Source: Paraburkholderia fungorum (GTDB taxonomy: Bacteria > Pseudomonadota > Gammaproteobacteria > Burkholderiales > Burkholderiaceae). From it: a DNA stretch of 64,000 bases. The stretch is from the NCBI RefSeq assembly GCF_900099835.1, contig NZ_FNKP01000001.1, forward strand, positions 744,001 to 808,000, given 5' to 3'. Below are positions 7,782-17,912 of the stretch, one piece after another; positions within the stretch are counted from its first letter, which is position 1, and every line of letters begins with the position of its first letter. The position numbers and the translations under genes were made by a program. The notes under the pieces are model-generated. The model saw only the letters and a list, made by a program, of their open reading frames with translations. It was not told the origin of the DNA and did no database searches.

Positions 7782-8680
7782 GATGCGTTCACGATGCCAC
7801 TCAGCACGTGCCCGGTCGCCGTCACGACGCGGGCCGATTCGCAATGGCCAATTTGGTCGTCGAAGAAAAAGTCGGGCTCGAACTCGCGCAGAAATGCGCT
7901 CTTGTCGAGGCCGCCGAGGAACATCGCTTCGTCGATTTCGATGTTCCACGCCATTAAAGTGCGGATCGCGCGCTCGTGGGCGGGCGCCGAACGGGCCGTG
8001 ACCAATGCCGTACGAATATGCATCGGCGCGGCTTCGTCCGCGAGTTTTTGCAGCCGATGCAGCGCTTCGAGCAAGGGCTTCAACGGGCCGTCCGCGAGCG
8101 GCAAATTGCGGTTGTGAATCTCGTGGCCGACGAATGCTCGCAGGCCGTCTTTCTGGAAAACGCGTTCGGCTTCGTCGGAAAACAGCACCGCGTCGCCGTC
8201 GAACGCAATCCGGATTTCGTCCGGATATTTACTCGCCATTTTCGCCGATTCGGGCAACACGCGCGCGGCCGGGAATCCGGCGGCCAATGCATCGCGCACA
8301 TCGTCCTGATTCGCGGACAGAAACAGCGACGCGTTCAGCGGCTTCAGATAGCCGAACGGTGCGCGTCCGCGCGTGAACACGCCGCGCTCGATCGCGAGAC
8401 CGTGCTCGCGGCACGAGTGAAACGCGCGCAGTCCGCTGATCGGATCGCTGCGCGACAGGATCACCACTTCGACGCGGTGGCCGCCGGCATTCAACGCCAA
8501 CAGCTTGCGGATCAGCGGAAACGCGACGCCCGGTTTGGCGGGCACGGTCAGCCGGTCGCGCTGCAGCGCTTCGTACGCATGCAGATCGCCTTCCTCGTAC
8601 ACGCGGTTCTCTTCCTCGAAGTCGAACAGCGCGCGCGACGAGATTGCCACTACCAGTTTGTCGACGAGCGAGAGAGCCAT
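7778..8680 (-). CDS. Cytosolic 5'-nucleotidase (NT5C1-like family)
   Basis: A 300-residue protein predicted to dephosphorylate nucleoside 5'-monophosphates. The N-terminus [18 protein letters not shown] and later [31 protein letters not shown] and [20 protein letters not shown] are the conserved blocks of this 5'-nucleotidase family, related to eukaryotic cytosolic IMP/AMP nucleotidases. The aspartates in these blocks resemble HAD-type phosphatase motifs. It lies between ilvA (32 bp gap) and queF (4-bp overlap) on the minus strand. Why it is linked to these two genes is not obvious. Confidence 0.85.
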   Translation of the reverse strand: MALSLVDKLVVAISSRALFDFEEENRVYEEGDLHAYEALQRDRLTVPAKPGVAFPLIRKLLALNAGGHRVEVVILSRSDPISGLRAFHSCREHGLAIERGVFTRGRAPFGYLKPLNASLFLSANQDDVRDALAAGFPAARVLPESAKMASKYPDEIRIAFDGDAVLFSDEAERVFQKDGLRAFVGHEIHNRNLPLADGPLKPLLEALHRLQKLADEAAPMHIRTALVTARSAPAHERAIRTLMAWNIEIDEAMFLGGLDKSAFLREFEPDFFFDDQIGHCESARVVTATGHVLSGIVNAS

Positions 8681-8712
8681 CTGCGGGTTTTAGTCCTGTC
8701 GGTTCGGATTGT

Positions 8713-10236
8713 TCAGGCGAGGAACAGGCGATAAACCGGGTTCTTCGTCTCTTCCCAGTACGGATAGCCGAGCGTCGTAAGGAATTTGTCGAACCCGTCG
8801 TTCTCGGTCATCGGCACCTGGATGCCGACGAGGATCGAGCTGTAGTCCGCGCCCTGGTTGCGGTAATGAAACAGGCTGATGTTCCAGTTCGGCGCCATCG
8901 ACGACAGGAATTTCATCAGCGCGCCCGGCCGTTCGGGAAACTCGAAACGGAACAGGCGTTCGTCGTGCGCCAACGGCGAGCGCCCACCGACCATGTAGCG
9001 GATGTGCTGCTTCGACAGTTCGTCGAACGTGAGGTCGACGGTGGCGAAGCCGTGCGTTTCGAATGCGCCTGCTATCTGCACGGACTCACTGCGGTTTTTC
9101 GTTTGCACGCCGACGAAGATATGCGCGGAGTTCGCATCCGCGATGCGGTAGTTGAATTCGGTGACACTGCGCGTGCCGACCAGCTCGCAGAAGCGCCGGA
9201 AGCTGCCGCGTTCTTCGGGGATCGTCACCGCGAACACGGCTTCGCGTGCTTCACCGACTTCGGCACGCTCGGCCACGAAACGCATGCGGTCGAAGTTCAT
9301 GTTCGCGCCGGACGTGATCGCGATCAGCGTCTGGTTTTCGATGCCTTCTCTTTCCGCGTACTGCTTGGCACCTGCTACCGCCAGTGAGCCGGCTGGTTCA
9401 AGCACGCTGCGCGTGTCCTGGAACACGTCCTTGATCGCCGCGCACAATGCATCGGTGTTCACGAGCAGCACATCGTCGAGATATTCGCTGCATAGACGGA
9501 AGGTTTCTTCGCCGACCAGCTTCACGGCCGTGCCGTCCGAGAAAAGGCCCACTTCGTTCAGCGTGACGCGTTCACCGGCTTTCAGCGACGCGGCCATCGC
9601 GCACGAATCGTCGGTCTGCACGCCAATCACCTTGATCTCCGGGCGCACCGATTTCACGTATGCCGCGACGCCCGCCGCCAGACCGCCGCCGCCAATCGGC
9701 ACGAAGATCGCGTGAATCGGACCTTGATGCTGGCTTAGAATTTCCATCGCCACTGTGCCTTGGCCTGCAATCACGTACGGGTCATCGAACGGATGCACGA
9801 ACGTCAGGCCGCGTTCTTCCTGGAGCTTCACCGCATGGCCGTAGGCGTCGCTATACGACTCGCCGAACTGCACGACTTCGACCGTTGCGCCGCCATGCGC
9901 GCGCACCGCATCGACCTTCACTTGCGGCGTGGTGGTGGGCACCACGATGATCGCCTTCACGCCCATGCGAGCCGCCGACAACGCCACGCCCTGCGCATGA
10001 TTGCCCGCCGATGCGGTAATCACGCCACGCTGCAACGCATCCGCCGGAATATGCGCCATCTTGTTGTACGCGCCGCGCAGCTTGAACGAGAACACCGGCT
10101 GGTTATCCTCGCGCTTCAGATACACCGGATTACGCAGCCGCGCCGACAGATTCGGCGCATGTTCGAGTTCGGTCTCGCGGGCCACGTCGTAGACGCGCGC
10201 GGTCAGGGTCTTTTTCAGGTAGTCGTGGGAAGCCAT
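8713..10236 (-). CDS. ilvA: Threonine ammonia-lyase, biosynthetic (threonine deaminase)
   Basis: A 507-residue PLP enzyme converting L-threonine to 2-oxobutanoate, the first step specific to isoleucine synthesis. The Schiff-base lysine is Lys52 in FSFKLRGAYNKM, and the glycine-rich phosphate-binding loop is FVPIGGGGLAAG. The C-terminal third (about residues 330-507) holds the two tandem regulatory ACT-like domains of the allosteric, isoleucine-inhibited form. That distinguishes it from the shorter catabolic enzyme. The 2-oxobutanoate precursor also generates reactive imines, a link to RidA chemistry, but the RidA gene nearby belongs to a different transcript. Confidence 0.95.
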   Translation of the reverse strand: MASHDYLKKTLTARVYDVARETELEHAPNLSARLRNPVYLKREDNQPVFSFKLRGAYNKMAHIPADALQRGVITASAGNHAQGVALSAARMGVKAIIVVPTTTPQVKVDAVRAHGGATVEVVQFGESYSDAYGHAVKLQEERGLTFVHPFDDPYVIAGQGTVAMEILSQHQGPIHAIFVPIGGGGLAAGVAAYVKSVRPEIKVIGVQTDDSCAMAASLKAGERVTLNEVGLFSDGTAVKLVGEETFRLCSEYLDDVLLVNTDALCAAIKDVFQDTRSVLEPAGSLAVAGAKQYAEREGIENQTLIAITSGANMNFDRMRFVAERAEVGEAREAVFAVTIPEERGSFRRFCELVGTRSVTEFNYRIADANSAHIFVGVQTKNRSESVQIAGAFETHGFATVDLTFDELSKQHIRYMVGGRSPLAHDERLFRFEFPERPGALMKFLSSMAPNWNISLFHYRNQGADYSSILVGIQVPMTENDGFDKFLTTLGYPYWEETKNPVYRLFLA

Positions 10237-10870
10237 GCGGGTGGCGCGGTGCGCTTTGTGAGACGGGAAAGCGTCAATGATAGCGCCAACGGTGCGGGCT
10301 CTGGCCTTTGGCGTCTGCGGGAAAGCCGGGGCGACGTCGCATCTGGACTGCTTTTACGTACCGCTGAGGCTGCGTTCGGGCTTCAGCGAGGTTGTGTCGA
10401 AAGCGGCTCGAACCTGCGTGGAAAACAGGCGGAACCGCAGCCGAACACGGCCCCAAAATCCCCACCCGACCATCCGGTCGATAAATTCTCCGCATGCCCG
10501 AACACAGCCAATTCTTTCCCGATTCTTTCCAAAAACGCGCAAACTCCCGTCCCACCTCCGATTTCACCCGTCAACGCGTGGCGGAATCATGCGGTAGAAT
10601 TCCGTTTTGGAATAAGGATCGGAAGATGCACTGGCAGCCTCAGATCGCCCACTTGATGCCCGTCCCGCGTGAGTCCTGCCCCGCGGCGGAGCGTCTCGTC
10701 CGCCACGCACGATCGTGTAGCTGTATCTGAGCGCCGCGAAGAGACCGATGCGATCAGGCCGTCGGTTGTGCTTCGCTCCCCAAGAAGATTTCCAGCATTG
10801 CGCCCCACGCGCATTGTCATCCGACGCCTCCCAGTGAGCGCGCCCGGTTGACCTACAGAGTCGTCCAAAC
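10237..10870. other. 634-bp divergent intergenic region between ilvA and the FAD/Fe-S fusion gene
   Basis: No convincing gene is present: the small open frames on both strands have no family resemblance or ribosome binding sites. The region must hold promoters for ilvA and for the gene starting at 10871, which would have an unusually long leader if transcribed from near 10600. The one clear structured element is the cluster of GGAAT half-sites at 10582-10613. Confidence 0.6.
10582..10613. promoter_or_regulatory. Three GGAAT/ATTCC half-sites, operator-like
   Basis: CGGAAT (10582-10587) and ATTCCG (10599-10604) form one inverted pair. ATTCC (10599-10603) and GGAAT (10609-10613), separated by GTTTT, form a second that shares the middle half-site. 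Clustered symmetric half-sites upstream of a catabolic oxidoreductase suggest a dimeric repressor or activator site. The regulator is unknown, and no regulator gene is adjacent. Confidence 0.35.
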
Positions 10871-13800
10871 ATGAACGCACCTCAAGTTTTCGATCCGCAC
10901 GGTGCCGCCGCTGCGGTGGCCGCTGATCCCGAAGCGCGTCTGCGCGAAATTCCCTATAACTACACGTCGTTTTCCGACCGCGAAATCGTCATCCGTCTGC
11001 TAGGCAACGATGCCTGGGACGCGCTGGCCGAATTGCGCGCGGAACGCCGCACCGGTCGCTCGGCGCGGATGCTGTACGAAGTGCTGGGCGATATCTGGGT
11101 CGTGCGCCGCAATCCGTATCTGCAGGACGACCTGCTCGACAATCCGAAACGCCGCGCGATGCTGATCGAAGCGCTGCATCACCGGTTGTCGGAGATTGAA
11201 AAGCGCCGTCGCGCCGACCTGGTCCAGCATGGCGATGAAGCCGGTATCGACCGTGCTGCCCGCGTCGAAACGCTGGTGCAGGCCGCGCGCCGCGCCGTCG
11301 ACGAGTTCGCGAGCGAGTTCCAGAAGACCTACGACCTGCGCCGCCGCGCGACCAAGGTTCTGGGCAAGGTCACCGAAAAAGACAACATCAAGTTCGACGG
11401 TTTGTCCCGCGTGTCGCACGTGACCGATGCGACCGATTGGCGCGTCGAGTACCCGTTCGTCGTGCTCACGCCGGACACCGAAGTTGAAATCGCCGGCATG
11501 ATCAAGGCGTGTTTCGAACTCGGTCTGACCGTGATCCCGCGCGGAGGCGGCACGGGCTACACCGGCGGTGCGGTGCCGCTCACGCCGTTCTCGGCCGTCA
11601 TCAATACTGAGAAGCTTGAACAGCTCGGCGCGGTCGAAATGACCGAATTGCCGGGCGTCGACCGCAAAGTCGCGACGATTTTCTCGGGCGCGGGCGTCGT
11701 GACGCGTCGCGTGACCGAAGCGGCCGAGCAGGCCGGTTTCGTGTTCGCGGTCGATCCGACCTCGCTCGATGCGTCCTGCGTCGGCGGCAATGTGGCGATG
11801 AACGCAGGCGGCAAGAAGGCCGTGCTGTGGGGCACGGCGCTCGACAATCTCGCCTGGTGGCGGATGGTCGACCCGGAAGGGAACTGGCTCGAAGTCACGC
11901 GCCTCGACCACAACATGGGCAAGATTCACGACATCGAAGTTGCGCGGTTCGAGCTGAACTGGTTCGACGGCAACTATGCGCCGGGCGAGAAGCTGATGCG
12001 CACCGAGTCGCTCGACATCAAGGGCCGCGTGTTCCGCAAGGAAGGCCTCGGCAAGGACGTCACCGACAAATTCCTCGCCGGCCTGCCCGGTGTGCAGAAG
12101 GAAGGTTGCGACGGGCTGATCACGTCCGCGCGCTGGGTGCTGCACAAAATGCCTGCGCATACCCGCACCGTCTGCCTCGAATTCTTCGGCCAGGCGCGCG
12201 AAGCGATTCCGAGCATCGTCGAAATCAAGGATTACCTGTTCGAGACGTCGCGCCAGGGCGGCGCGATTCTCGCTGGTCTGGAGCATCTGGACGAGCGCTA
12301 TCTGCGCGCAGTCGGCTACGCGACCAAGAGCAAGCGCAACGCGTTTCCGAAGATGGTGCTGATCGGCGACATCGTTGGCGACGACGCGGATGCGGTTGCA
12401 CAAGCCACGTCGGAAGTCGTGCGCATGGCTAACGGCAAGAGCGGCGAAGGCTTCGTCGCGGTCAATGCCGAGGCGCGCAAGCGCTTCTGGCTCGACCGCA
12501 GCCGCACGGCCGCGATCGCCAAGCACACCAACGCGTTCAAGATCAACGAAGACGTGGTGATCCCGCTCGACCGCATGGGCGAGTACACGGACGGCATCGA
12601 GCGGATCAACATCGAACTGTCGATCAAGAACAAGCTGCAACTGGTCGACGCACTCGAAGCGTTCTTCCAGGGCGGCAAGCTGCCGCTCGGCAAGAGCGAC
12701 GACGCGAACGAAATTCCGAGCGCCGAACTGCTCGAAGATCGCGTCCAGCAAGCGCTCGATCTGCTAAAACGCGTGCGTACGCGCTGGGAATTCCTGCGCG
12801 ACAAGCTCGATCTGTCGTTGCGCGAGGCGCAGCACTATCTGGTCGGTCTCGGCTACGAAGCGCTGGCGGAAAAGTTCGCCGATCGCGTGGATACCCAGGC
12901 CGACGCTCGCGTGTTCGACCTGACGCAGGACCGCACGATCCGCGTGTCGTGGAAGCAGGAAATCCGCGCCGAATTGCGCCAGATTTTCAATGGCGGCGAA
13001 TTCAAGCCGATCCTCGAGGAAGCGCAGGCGATCCACAAGCAGGTGTTGCGCGGCCGTGTGTTCGTCGCGCTGCACATGCACGCGGGCGACGGCAACGTTC
13101 ACACGAACCTGCCGGTCAACTCCGACAACTACGAGATGCTGCAGGACGCCCACACGGCGGTCGCGCGCATCATGAAGCTGGCGCGTTCGCTCGACGGCGT
13201 GATTTCCGGCGAGCACGGCATCGGCATCACCAAGCTCGAATTCCTGACCGACGACGAGATCGCGGAATTCCGCCAGTACAAGCAGCGCGTCGATCCGCAT
13301 GGCCGTTTCAACGCAGGCAAGCTGCTCGAAGGCGCGGATCTGCGTAACGCCTACACGCCGAGCTTCGGGCTGATGGGCTATGAATCGCTGATCATGCAGC
13401 AGTCCGACATCGGCGCGATTTCCGAGTCGATCAAGGACTGTCTGCGTTGCGGCAAGTGCAAGCCGGTCTGCGCGACGCACGTGCCGCGCGCGAACCTGCT
13501 GTACAGCCCGCGCAACAAGATTCTCGCGACCTCGCTGCTGGTCGAAGCGTTCCTGTACGAAGAGCAGACGCGCCGCGGCGTGTCGATCAAGCACTGGGAC
13601 GAGTTCAACGACGTCGCCGATCACTGCACCGTCTGTCACAAATGCGTGACGCCGTGCCCGGTGAAGATCGACTTCGGCGACGTGACGATGAACATGCGCA
13701 ACCTGCTGCGCAAGATGGGCAAAAAGAAATTCAACCCGGGCAACGCGGCGGGCATGTTCTTCCTGAACGCGACGAATCCGCAGACCATCAACCTCGCCCG

Positions 13801-14965
13801 TACGGCGATGATGGGCGTCGGCTACAAGGCGCAGCGCCTCGGCAACGAAGTGCTGAAGAAGTTCACGAAGAAGCAGACGGCGCACCCGCCCGCATCGGTC
13901 GGCAAGCCGCCGGTCACGCAGCAGGTGATCCACTTCATGAACAAGAAGATGCCGGGCAATCTGCCGAAGAAAACCGCGCGCGCATTGCTCGATATCGAAG
14001 ACAACAAGATTGTCCCGATCATCCGCAATCCGAAGACGACCACGGCCGACACGGAAGCGGTGTTCTACTTCCCGGGCTGCGGCTCCGAGCGTCTGTTCTC
14101 GCAAGTCGGTCTCGCCACCCAGGCGATGCTGTGGGAAGCGGGCGTGCAAACCGTGCTGCCGCCGGGTTACCTGTGCTGCGGCTATCCACAGCGCGGCTCG
14201 GGTCAGTTCGACAAGGCCGAGCAGATCGTCACGGATAACCGCGTGCTGTTCCACCGCGTCGCCAATACGCTGAACTACCTCGACATCAAGACGGTGGTGG
14301 TGTCGTGCGGCACGTGTTACGACCAGCTCGCCGGTTATGAATTCGAGAAGATTTTCCCGGGTTGCCGGATTATCGACATCCACGAATTCCTGCTGGAGAA
14401 GGGCATCAAGCTCGAAGGCGTGAACGGCGTCCGCTACATGTACCACGACCCGTGCCACTCCCCGATCAAGACGATCGACCCGGTCAAACTGGTCAATCAG
14501 CTGATGGGCTCGGAAAACGACGGCTACAAGATCGAGAAGAACGATCGGTGCTGCGGCGAATCCGGCACCCTGGCGGTGACGCGTCCGGACATCTCGACGC
14601 AGGTCCGCTTCCGCAAGGAAGAGGAAATGCGCAAGGGTGCGGCCAAGCTGCGCGGTATTCCGCTGGTCGCCGAGGCCGGCGCGAACGCGATCAATACGGC
14701 CAATGCGTCAGCCGGTTCGGCGGGCGCGCCGGAGGGCTCCGTGCTGAAGGCCGGCGACGGTCCGCAGCCGAAGGGCGCGACCGACGTGAAGATCCTGACG
14801 AGCTGCCCGTCCTGCCTGCAAGGCCTGTCGCGCTACAACGAAGACGCGGGCACCGAGGCGGACTACATCGTCGTCGAGATGGCGCGTCACGTGCTGGGCG
14901 AAGACTGGATGGCGGACTACGTCCAGCGGGCGAACAATGGCGGAATCGAGCGCGTGCTGGTTTAA
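10871..14965 (+). CDS. FAD-linked 2-hydroxyacid dehydrogenase fused to 4Fe-4S and cysteine-rich electron-transfer domains (DUF3683-type)
   Basis: A 1364-residue fusion. Residues 1 to about 150 form a helical N-terminal region like the DUF3683 domain. An FAD-binding PCMH domain follows, with [11 protein letters not shown] at 223-233. The FAD-oxidase C-terminal domain carries [12 protein letters not shown] and ISGEHGIG, as in D-lactate, glycolate and D-2-hydroxyglutarate dehydrogenases. Two ferredoxin motifs follow, [11 protein letters not shown] at 857-867 and [11 protein letters not shown] at 919-929. Two CCG-type cysteine-rich segments come last (YLCCGYP and DRCCGESG), as in GlpC/GlcF/LutA subunits. 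It therefore combines flavoprotein and iron-sulfur subunits that are separate in glycolate oxidase. The substrate is unknown. The upstream ribosome binding site is weak. Confidence 0.88.
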   Translation: MNAPQVFDPHGAAAAVAADPEARLREIPYNYTSFSDREIVIRLLGNDAWDALAELRAERRTGRSARMLYEVLGDIWVVRRNPYLQDDLLDNPKRRAMLIEALHHRLSEIEKRRRADLVQHGDEAGIDRAARVETLVQAARRAVDEFASEFQKTYDLRRRATKVLGKVTEKDNIKFDGLSRVSHVTDATDWRVEYPFVVLTPDTEVEIAGMIKACFELGLTVIPRGGGTGYTGGAVPLTPFSAVINTEKLEQLGAVEMTELPGVDRKVATIFSGAGVVTRRVTEAAEQAGFVFAVDPTSLDASCVGGNVAMNAGGKKAVLWGTALDNLAWWRMVDPEGNWLEVTRLDHNMGKIHDIEVARFELNWFDGNYAPGEKLMRTESLDIKGRVFRKEGLGKDVTDKFLAGLPGVQKEGCDGLITSARWVLHKMPAHTRTVCLEFFGQAREAIPSIVEIKDYLFETSRQGGAILAGLEHLDERYLRAVGYATKSKRNAFPKMVLIGDIVGDDADAVAQATSEVVRMANGKSGEGFVAVNAEARKRFWLDRSRTAAIAKHTNAFKINEDVVIPLDRMGEYTDGIERINIELSIKNKLQLVDALEAFFQGGKLPLGKSDDANEIPSAELLEDRVQQALDLLKRVRTRWEFLRDKLDLSLREAQHYLVGLGYEALAEKFADRVDTQADARVFDLTQDRTIRVSWKQEIRAELRQIFNGGEFKPILEEAQAIHKQVLRGRVFVALHMHAGDGNVHTNLPVNSDNYEMLQDAHTAVARIMKLARSLDGVISGEHGIGITKLEFLTDDEIAEFRQYKQRVDPHGRFNAGKLLEGADLRNAYTPSFGLMGYESLIMQQSDIGAISESIKDCLRCGKCKPVCATHVPRANLLYSPRNKILATSLLVEAFLYEEQTRRGVSIKHWDEFNDVADHCTVCHKCVTPCPVKIDFGDVTMNMRNLLRKMGKKKFNPGNAAGMFFLNATNPQTINLARTAMMGVGYKAQRLGNEVLKKFTKKQTAHPPASVGKPPVTQQVIHFMNKKMPGNLPKKTARALLDIEDNKIVPIIRNPKTTTADTEAVFYFPGCGSERLFSQVGLATQAMLWEAGVQTVLPPGYLCCGYPQRGSGQFDKAEQIVTDNRVLFHRVANTLNYLDIKTVVVSCGTCYDQLAGYEFEKIFPGCRIIDIHEFLLEKGIKLEGVNGVRYMYHDPCHSPIKTIDPVKLVNQLMGSENDGYKIEKNDRCCGESGTLAVTRPDISTQVRFRKEEEMRKGAAKLRGIPLVAEAGANAINTANASAGSAGAPEGSVLKAGDGPQPKGATDVKILTSCPSCLQGLSRYNEDAGTEADYIVVEMARHVLGEDWMADYVQRANNGGIERVLV

Positions 14966-15000
14966 TGGCACGACTGACGATTTTTGCCTGAGGACGACGA

Positions 15001-15428
15001 TGGACTGCGTTTTTTGTCGTGAAGACGGCGGCGATGTGCTGTGGCAGGACGACACCCTGCGTGTCGTTCTCGCCGACGAACACGATTACCCGGGCTTCTG
15101 CCGGGTGATCTGGAATCAGCACGTTGCCGAATTTTCCGATCTCGCCGCGAGCGATCGCGATCGCGTGATGCAGGCCGTGTACGCGGTCGAACGCGCGATC
15201 CGGCGCATTCTTCAGCCGGTCAAGGTGAACCTGGCTAGCCTCGGCAACCAGGTGCCGCACGTGCATTGGCACGTCATTCCGCGTTTTTCGAACGACGCAC
15301 ATTTTCCGCTGCCCATCTGGGCGCCGCGCCAGCGCACGGTGTCCGAAGCGATGCTGTCGTCGCGCCGCGCGCAAGCCACATTGCTGCGCGAAGCGGTGCG
15401 GCAGGAAATCGAACAGGCTCTTGGCTGA
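15001..15428 (+). CDS. HIT-family nucleotide hydrolase/transferase
   Basis: A 142-residue histidine-triad protein. VPHVHWHVIPRF contains the HxHxH catalytic triad motif near residues 88-92. Paired N-terminal cysteines (CVFCRE) resemble the zinc site seen in many HIT proteins. The ATG at 15001 is preceded by GAGGA at about 9 nt and gives the family length. It starts 35 bp after the FAD/Fe-S fusion gene and is likely co-transcribed. HIT proteins act on nucleoside phosphoramidates or dinucleoside polyphosphates; the precise substrate is not evident. Confidence 0.92.
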
Positions 15429-15515
15429 GCACGGCCAGACTCGCCGCTTCACACTTCGCGTGGCGGAAGTGGCGAAAAAACTGCCGCGGCCCGGCAATTT
15501 CTTACGAGGCTCATC

Positions 15516-15929
15516 ATGAGCGGATTGACCCCTCAGACTCCAGTACCGACCGGAATGGTCGTGCATTCGAAATCGCGCGTACTCGAATTGCAGTATGCGA
15601 ACGGCGAATCATATCGGCTGCCGTTCGAACTGCTGCGTGTTTATTCGCCGTCGGCGGAAGTGCAGGGCCATGGCCCGGGCCAGGAAACTTTGCAAACCGG
15701 TAAGCGGGAAGTGACGATCACGATGATCGAAGGCGTCGGCAACTACGCCGTTCAGCCGACTTTCTCGGACGGGCACGCTTCTGGCATCTATTCGTGGGAC
15801 CTTCTGCACGACATGGCCCTGCGGCAGGACGAACTCTGGCGCGATTATCTCGCCAGGCTTGAGGCGGCCGGTGTCGACCGCGATACGCCGATGGTGCCAA
15901 CTGGCGCTGCGCACGGGCACTGTCACTGA
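15516..15929 (+). CDS. DUF971 protein (gamma-butyrobetaine hydroxylase N-terminal-like domain)
   Basis: A 137-residue protein with the DUF971 layout: [34 protein letters not shown] and the C-terminal [19 protein letters not shown]. The fold is that of the small domain found at the N-terminus of gamma-butyrobetaine hydroxylases; standalone bacterial members have no firm function. A histidine-rich tail (GAAHGHCH) could bind metal. It sits 67 bp upstream of ubiE and may be co-transcribed with it. Confidence 0.88.
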   Translation: MSGLTPQTPVPTGMVVHSKSRVLELQYANGESYRLPFELLRVYSPSAEVQGHGPGQETLQTGKREVTITMIEGVGNYAVQPTFSDGHASGIYSWDLLHDMALRQDELWRDYLARLEAAGVDRDTPMVPTGAAHGHCH

Positions 15930-15996
15930 TACGATTCGCCCCGAACGCCGCACTGACGCGGCGCAACATTTCAGAATACGCGAAAGGACGAGCGCG

Positions 15997-16728
15997 ATGA
16001 GCAAAACCCACTTCGGCTTTCAATCGGTCGACGAACAGGACAAGGCGCAAAAGGTGGCGGGCGTATTCCACTCGGTCGCCTCCAACTACGACTTGATGAA
16101 CGACCTGATGTCGGGCGGATTGCACCGGGCGTGGAAGATGTTCACGATCGCCCAGGCTAACGTGCGGCCGGGCTTCAAGGTGCTCGACATCGCCGGGGGC
16201 ACGGGCGATCTGTCGAAAGCCTTCGCGAAACGCGCGGGCGAAACCGGCGAGGTCTGGCATACCGACATCAACGAATCGATGCTGCGCGTGGGCCGCGACC
16301 GTCTGCTGGACAAGGGCGTGATCACCCCGGCGCTGCTGTGCGACGCCGAGAAAATTCCCTTCCCGGACAACTACTTCGATGTGGTGACCGTGGCATTCGG
16401 CCTGCGCAACATGACGCACAAGGATGTCGCGCTTGCGGAAATGCGTCGCGTGCTGAAGCCAGCCGGGCGTCTGCTGGTGCTGGAATTTTCGAAGGTGTGG
16501 GATCCGCTCAAAAAGGTCTACGACGTCTATTCTTTTAAGGTGTTGCCGTGGCTCGGCGAACGCTTTGCGAAAGACGCCGAGAGCTACCAGTACCTCGCGG
16601 AATCGATTCGTATGCATCCGGATCAGGAAACTTTAAAAACAATGATGGAACAAGCAGGTCTCGACGGCGTCAAATATTACAATTTGTCAGCTGGCGTGGT
16701 AGCTTTACATGTGGGGACCAAATACTAG
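15997..16728 (+). CDS. ubiE: Ubiquinone/menaquinone biosynthesis C-methyltransferase
   Basis: A 243-residue SAM-dependent methyltransferase that C-methylates the benzoquinone ring in ubiquinone synthesis. The SAM-binding motif is [15 protein letters not shown], with the UbiE-specific [12 protein letters not shown] and [10 protein letters not shown]. The C-terminal [13 protein letters not shown] is typical of the family. GAAAGGACG lies upstream of the ATG at 15997. It begins the ubiquinone cluster continued by ubiJ and ubiB, although a Tim44-like gene and a terminator intervene. Confidence 0.97.
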   Translation: MSKTHFGFQSVDEQDKAQKVAGVFHSVASNYDLMNDLMSGGLHRAWKMFTIAQANVRPGFKVLDIAGGTGDLSKAFAKRAGETGEVWHTDINESMLRVGRDRLLDKGVITPALLCDAEKIPFPDNYFDVVTVAFGLRNMTHKDVALAEMRRVLKPAGRLLVLEFSKVWDPLKKVYDVYSFKVLPWLGERFAKDAESYQYLAESIRMHPDQETLKTMMEQAGLDGVKYYNLSAGVVALHVGTKY

Positions 16729-16766
16729 GGTTCCTAACCCATCGATTTTTAAAGGAAAGTACGAAA

Positions 16767-17759
16767 ATGTCCGATTCAAATGTGTTATCTCCCCGTAAGG
16801 TTGGGCGCTCGCTGGTGAGAAGAATCGGACTGATCGCGGTGGTCGGTCTGATCATGGCCGGCTCGCTCGCTTCGCTCGATGCGGAAGCGCGCCGCATGGG
16901 CGGTGGCCGTAGTCTCGGCCGTCAGTCGAATACCGTTCAGCAGCAACAGTCGGCGCCGTCGCAGCCTTCCCAAAGCAATCAGGCCATGCAGCAGCGTGCG
17001 CAGCCATCTACTACACCGACTCCGCCCGCCGCGCCTAACCGTTCGCGCTGGCTCGGGCCGATCGCGGGTCTTGCCGCCGGTCTCGGTATCGCCGCGCTGC
17101 TGTCGCACTTTGGTATGGGCGAAGCGTTCGCCGGCATGATGGCGAACGTCATCATTCTTGCGGTGATCGCGATGGTCGTGATCTGGCTGATCCGCCGCTT
17201 TACGGGCCGCAAGCGCGATTCGGCGCAACCGGCTTACGCGGGCGCGTCGCCCTCGCTGAATGCGGGCAACACCGGCTATAAGCCGATGGAACCGCGCTAC
17301 AGCGCGCCGCCGTCGGGCTCGTACCTCGAACCGCAAGGCAATCCGCTGACCACGCCGTCCATCAATCCGATGCCCGTCGTGCCGGCCGGCTTCGATTCCG
17401 AGGCGTTCCTGCGCAACGCGAAGGTGTATTTCGTGCGCTTGCAAGCCGCATGGGACGTCGGCAACGTGGAAGACATCCGCGAATTCACTACGCCGGAAAT
17501 GTTCGCCGAAGTGCGTGTCGATCTGGCTTCGCGTGGTTCGGAATCCAATCAGACGGACGTGGTTCAACTGAACGCCGAGTTGCTGGGCGTCGAAGAACGC
17601 GCGACCGAATACTTCGCGAGCGTGCGCTTCTCCGGCCTGATTCGAGAAGCGCCGGGTGCGGCGGCTGAGCCGTTCGTCGAGGTCTGGAATCTGTCGAAGG
17701 CGAACCGCGCTGGCGAAGGCTGGCTGCTTGCGGGCATCCAGCAGGTGGCGCAGCACTGA
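16767..17759 (+). CDS. Tim44-like domain membrane protein
   Basis: A 330-residue protein. A hydrophobic N-terminal segment (about 20-37) acts as signal or anchor. It is followed by a Gln/Ser/Pro-rich linker, two more hydrophobic segments (about 92-140, ending LIRRFTGRK) and a C-terminal Tim44-like domain (about 205-328). Bacterial Tim44-like proteins are inner-membrane proteins of unclear function. AAAGGAAAG upstream supports the ATG at 16767. It stands between ubiE and ubiJ, where E. coli has no gene, and is followed by a strong terminator. Whether it takes part in quinone synthesis is unknown. Confidence 0.85.
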   Translation: MSDSNVLSPRKVGRSLVRRIGLIAVVGLIMAGSLASLDAEARRMGGGRSLGRQSNTVQQQQSAPSQPSQSNQAMQQRAQPSTTPTPPAAPNRSRWLGPIAGLAAGLGIAALLSHFGMGEAFAGMMANVIILAVIAMVVIWLIRRFTGRKRDSAQPAYAGASPSLNAGNTGYKPMEPRYSAPPSGSYLEPQGNPLTTPSINPMPVVPAGFDSEAFLRNAKVYFVRLQAAWDVGNVEDIREFTTPEMFAEVRVDLASRGSESNQTDVVQLNAELLGVEERATEYFASVRFSGLIREAPGAAAEPFVEVWNLSKANRAGEGWLLAGIQQVAQH

Positions 17760-17864
17760 GCCGTCGGCGAGGCAACGCACAGGTGGCGCGCGTTGCCCTG
17801 ACCGGATACCCAACGTTGGCCGTTCGGCTGAGCAAGCCGCGAAGCGAACGGACGTTACAATAGG

Positions 17865-17899
17865 AACCCGCGCGAGCACCTCGTTCGCGCGGGTTTTTT
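17865..17899 (+). terminator. Strong intrinsic terminator immediately upstream of ubiJ
   Basis: A perfect 11-bp stem (17865-17875 with 17885-17895) and 9-nt loop is followed by six Ts (17894-17899). It ends only 13 nt before the ubiJ start codon. Confidence 0.85.
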
Positions 17900-17912
17900 C
17901 TTGCCACTTTCG

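Noticed and set aside
10494..10730. A 78-codon frame in the region upstream of the FAD/Fe-S gene as a possible leader peptide
   Set aside because: No ribosome binding site, no run of regulatory codons, and no terminator/antiterminator structure that would support attenuation.
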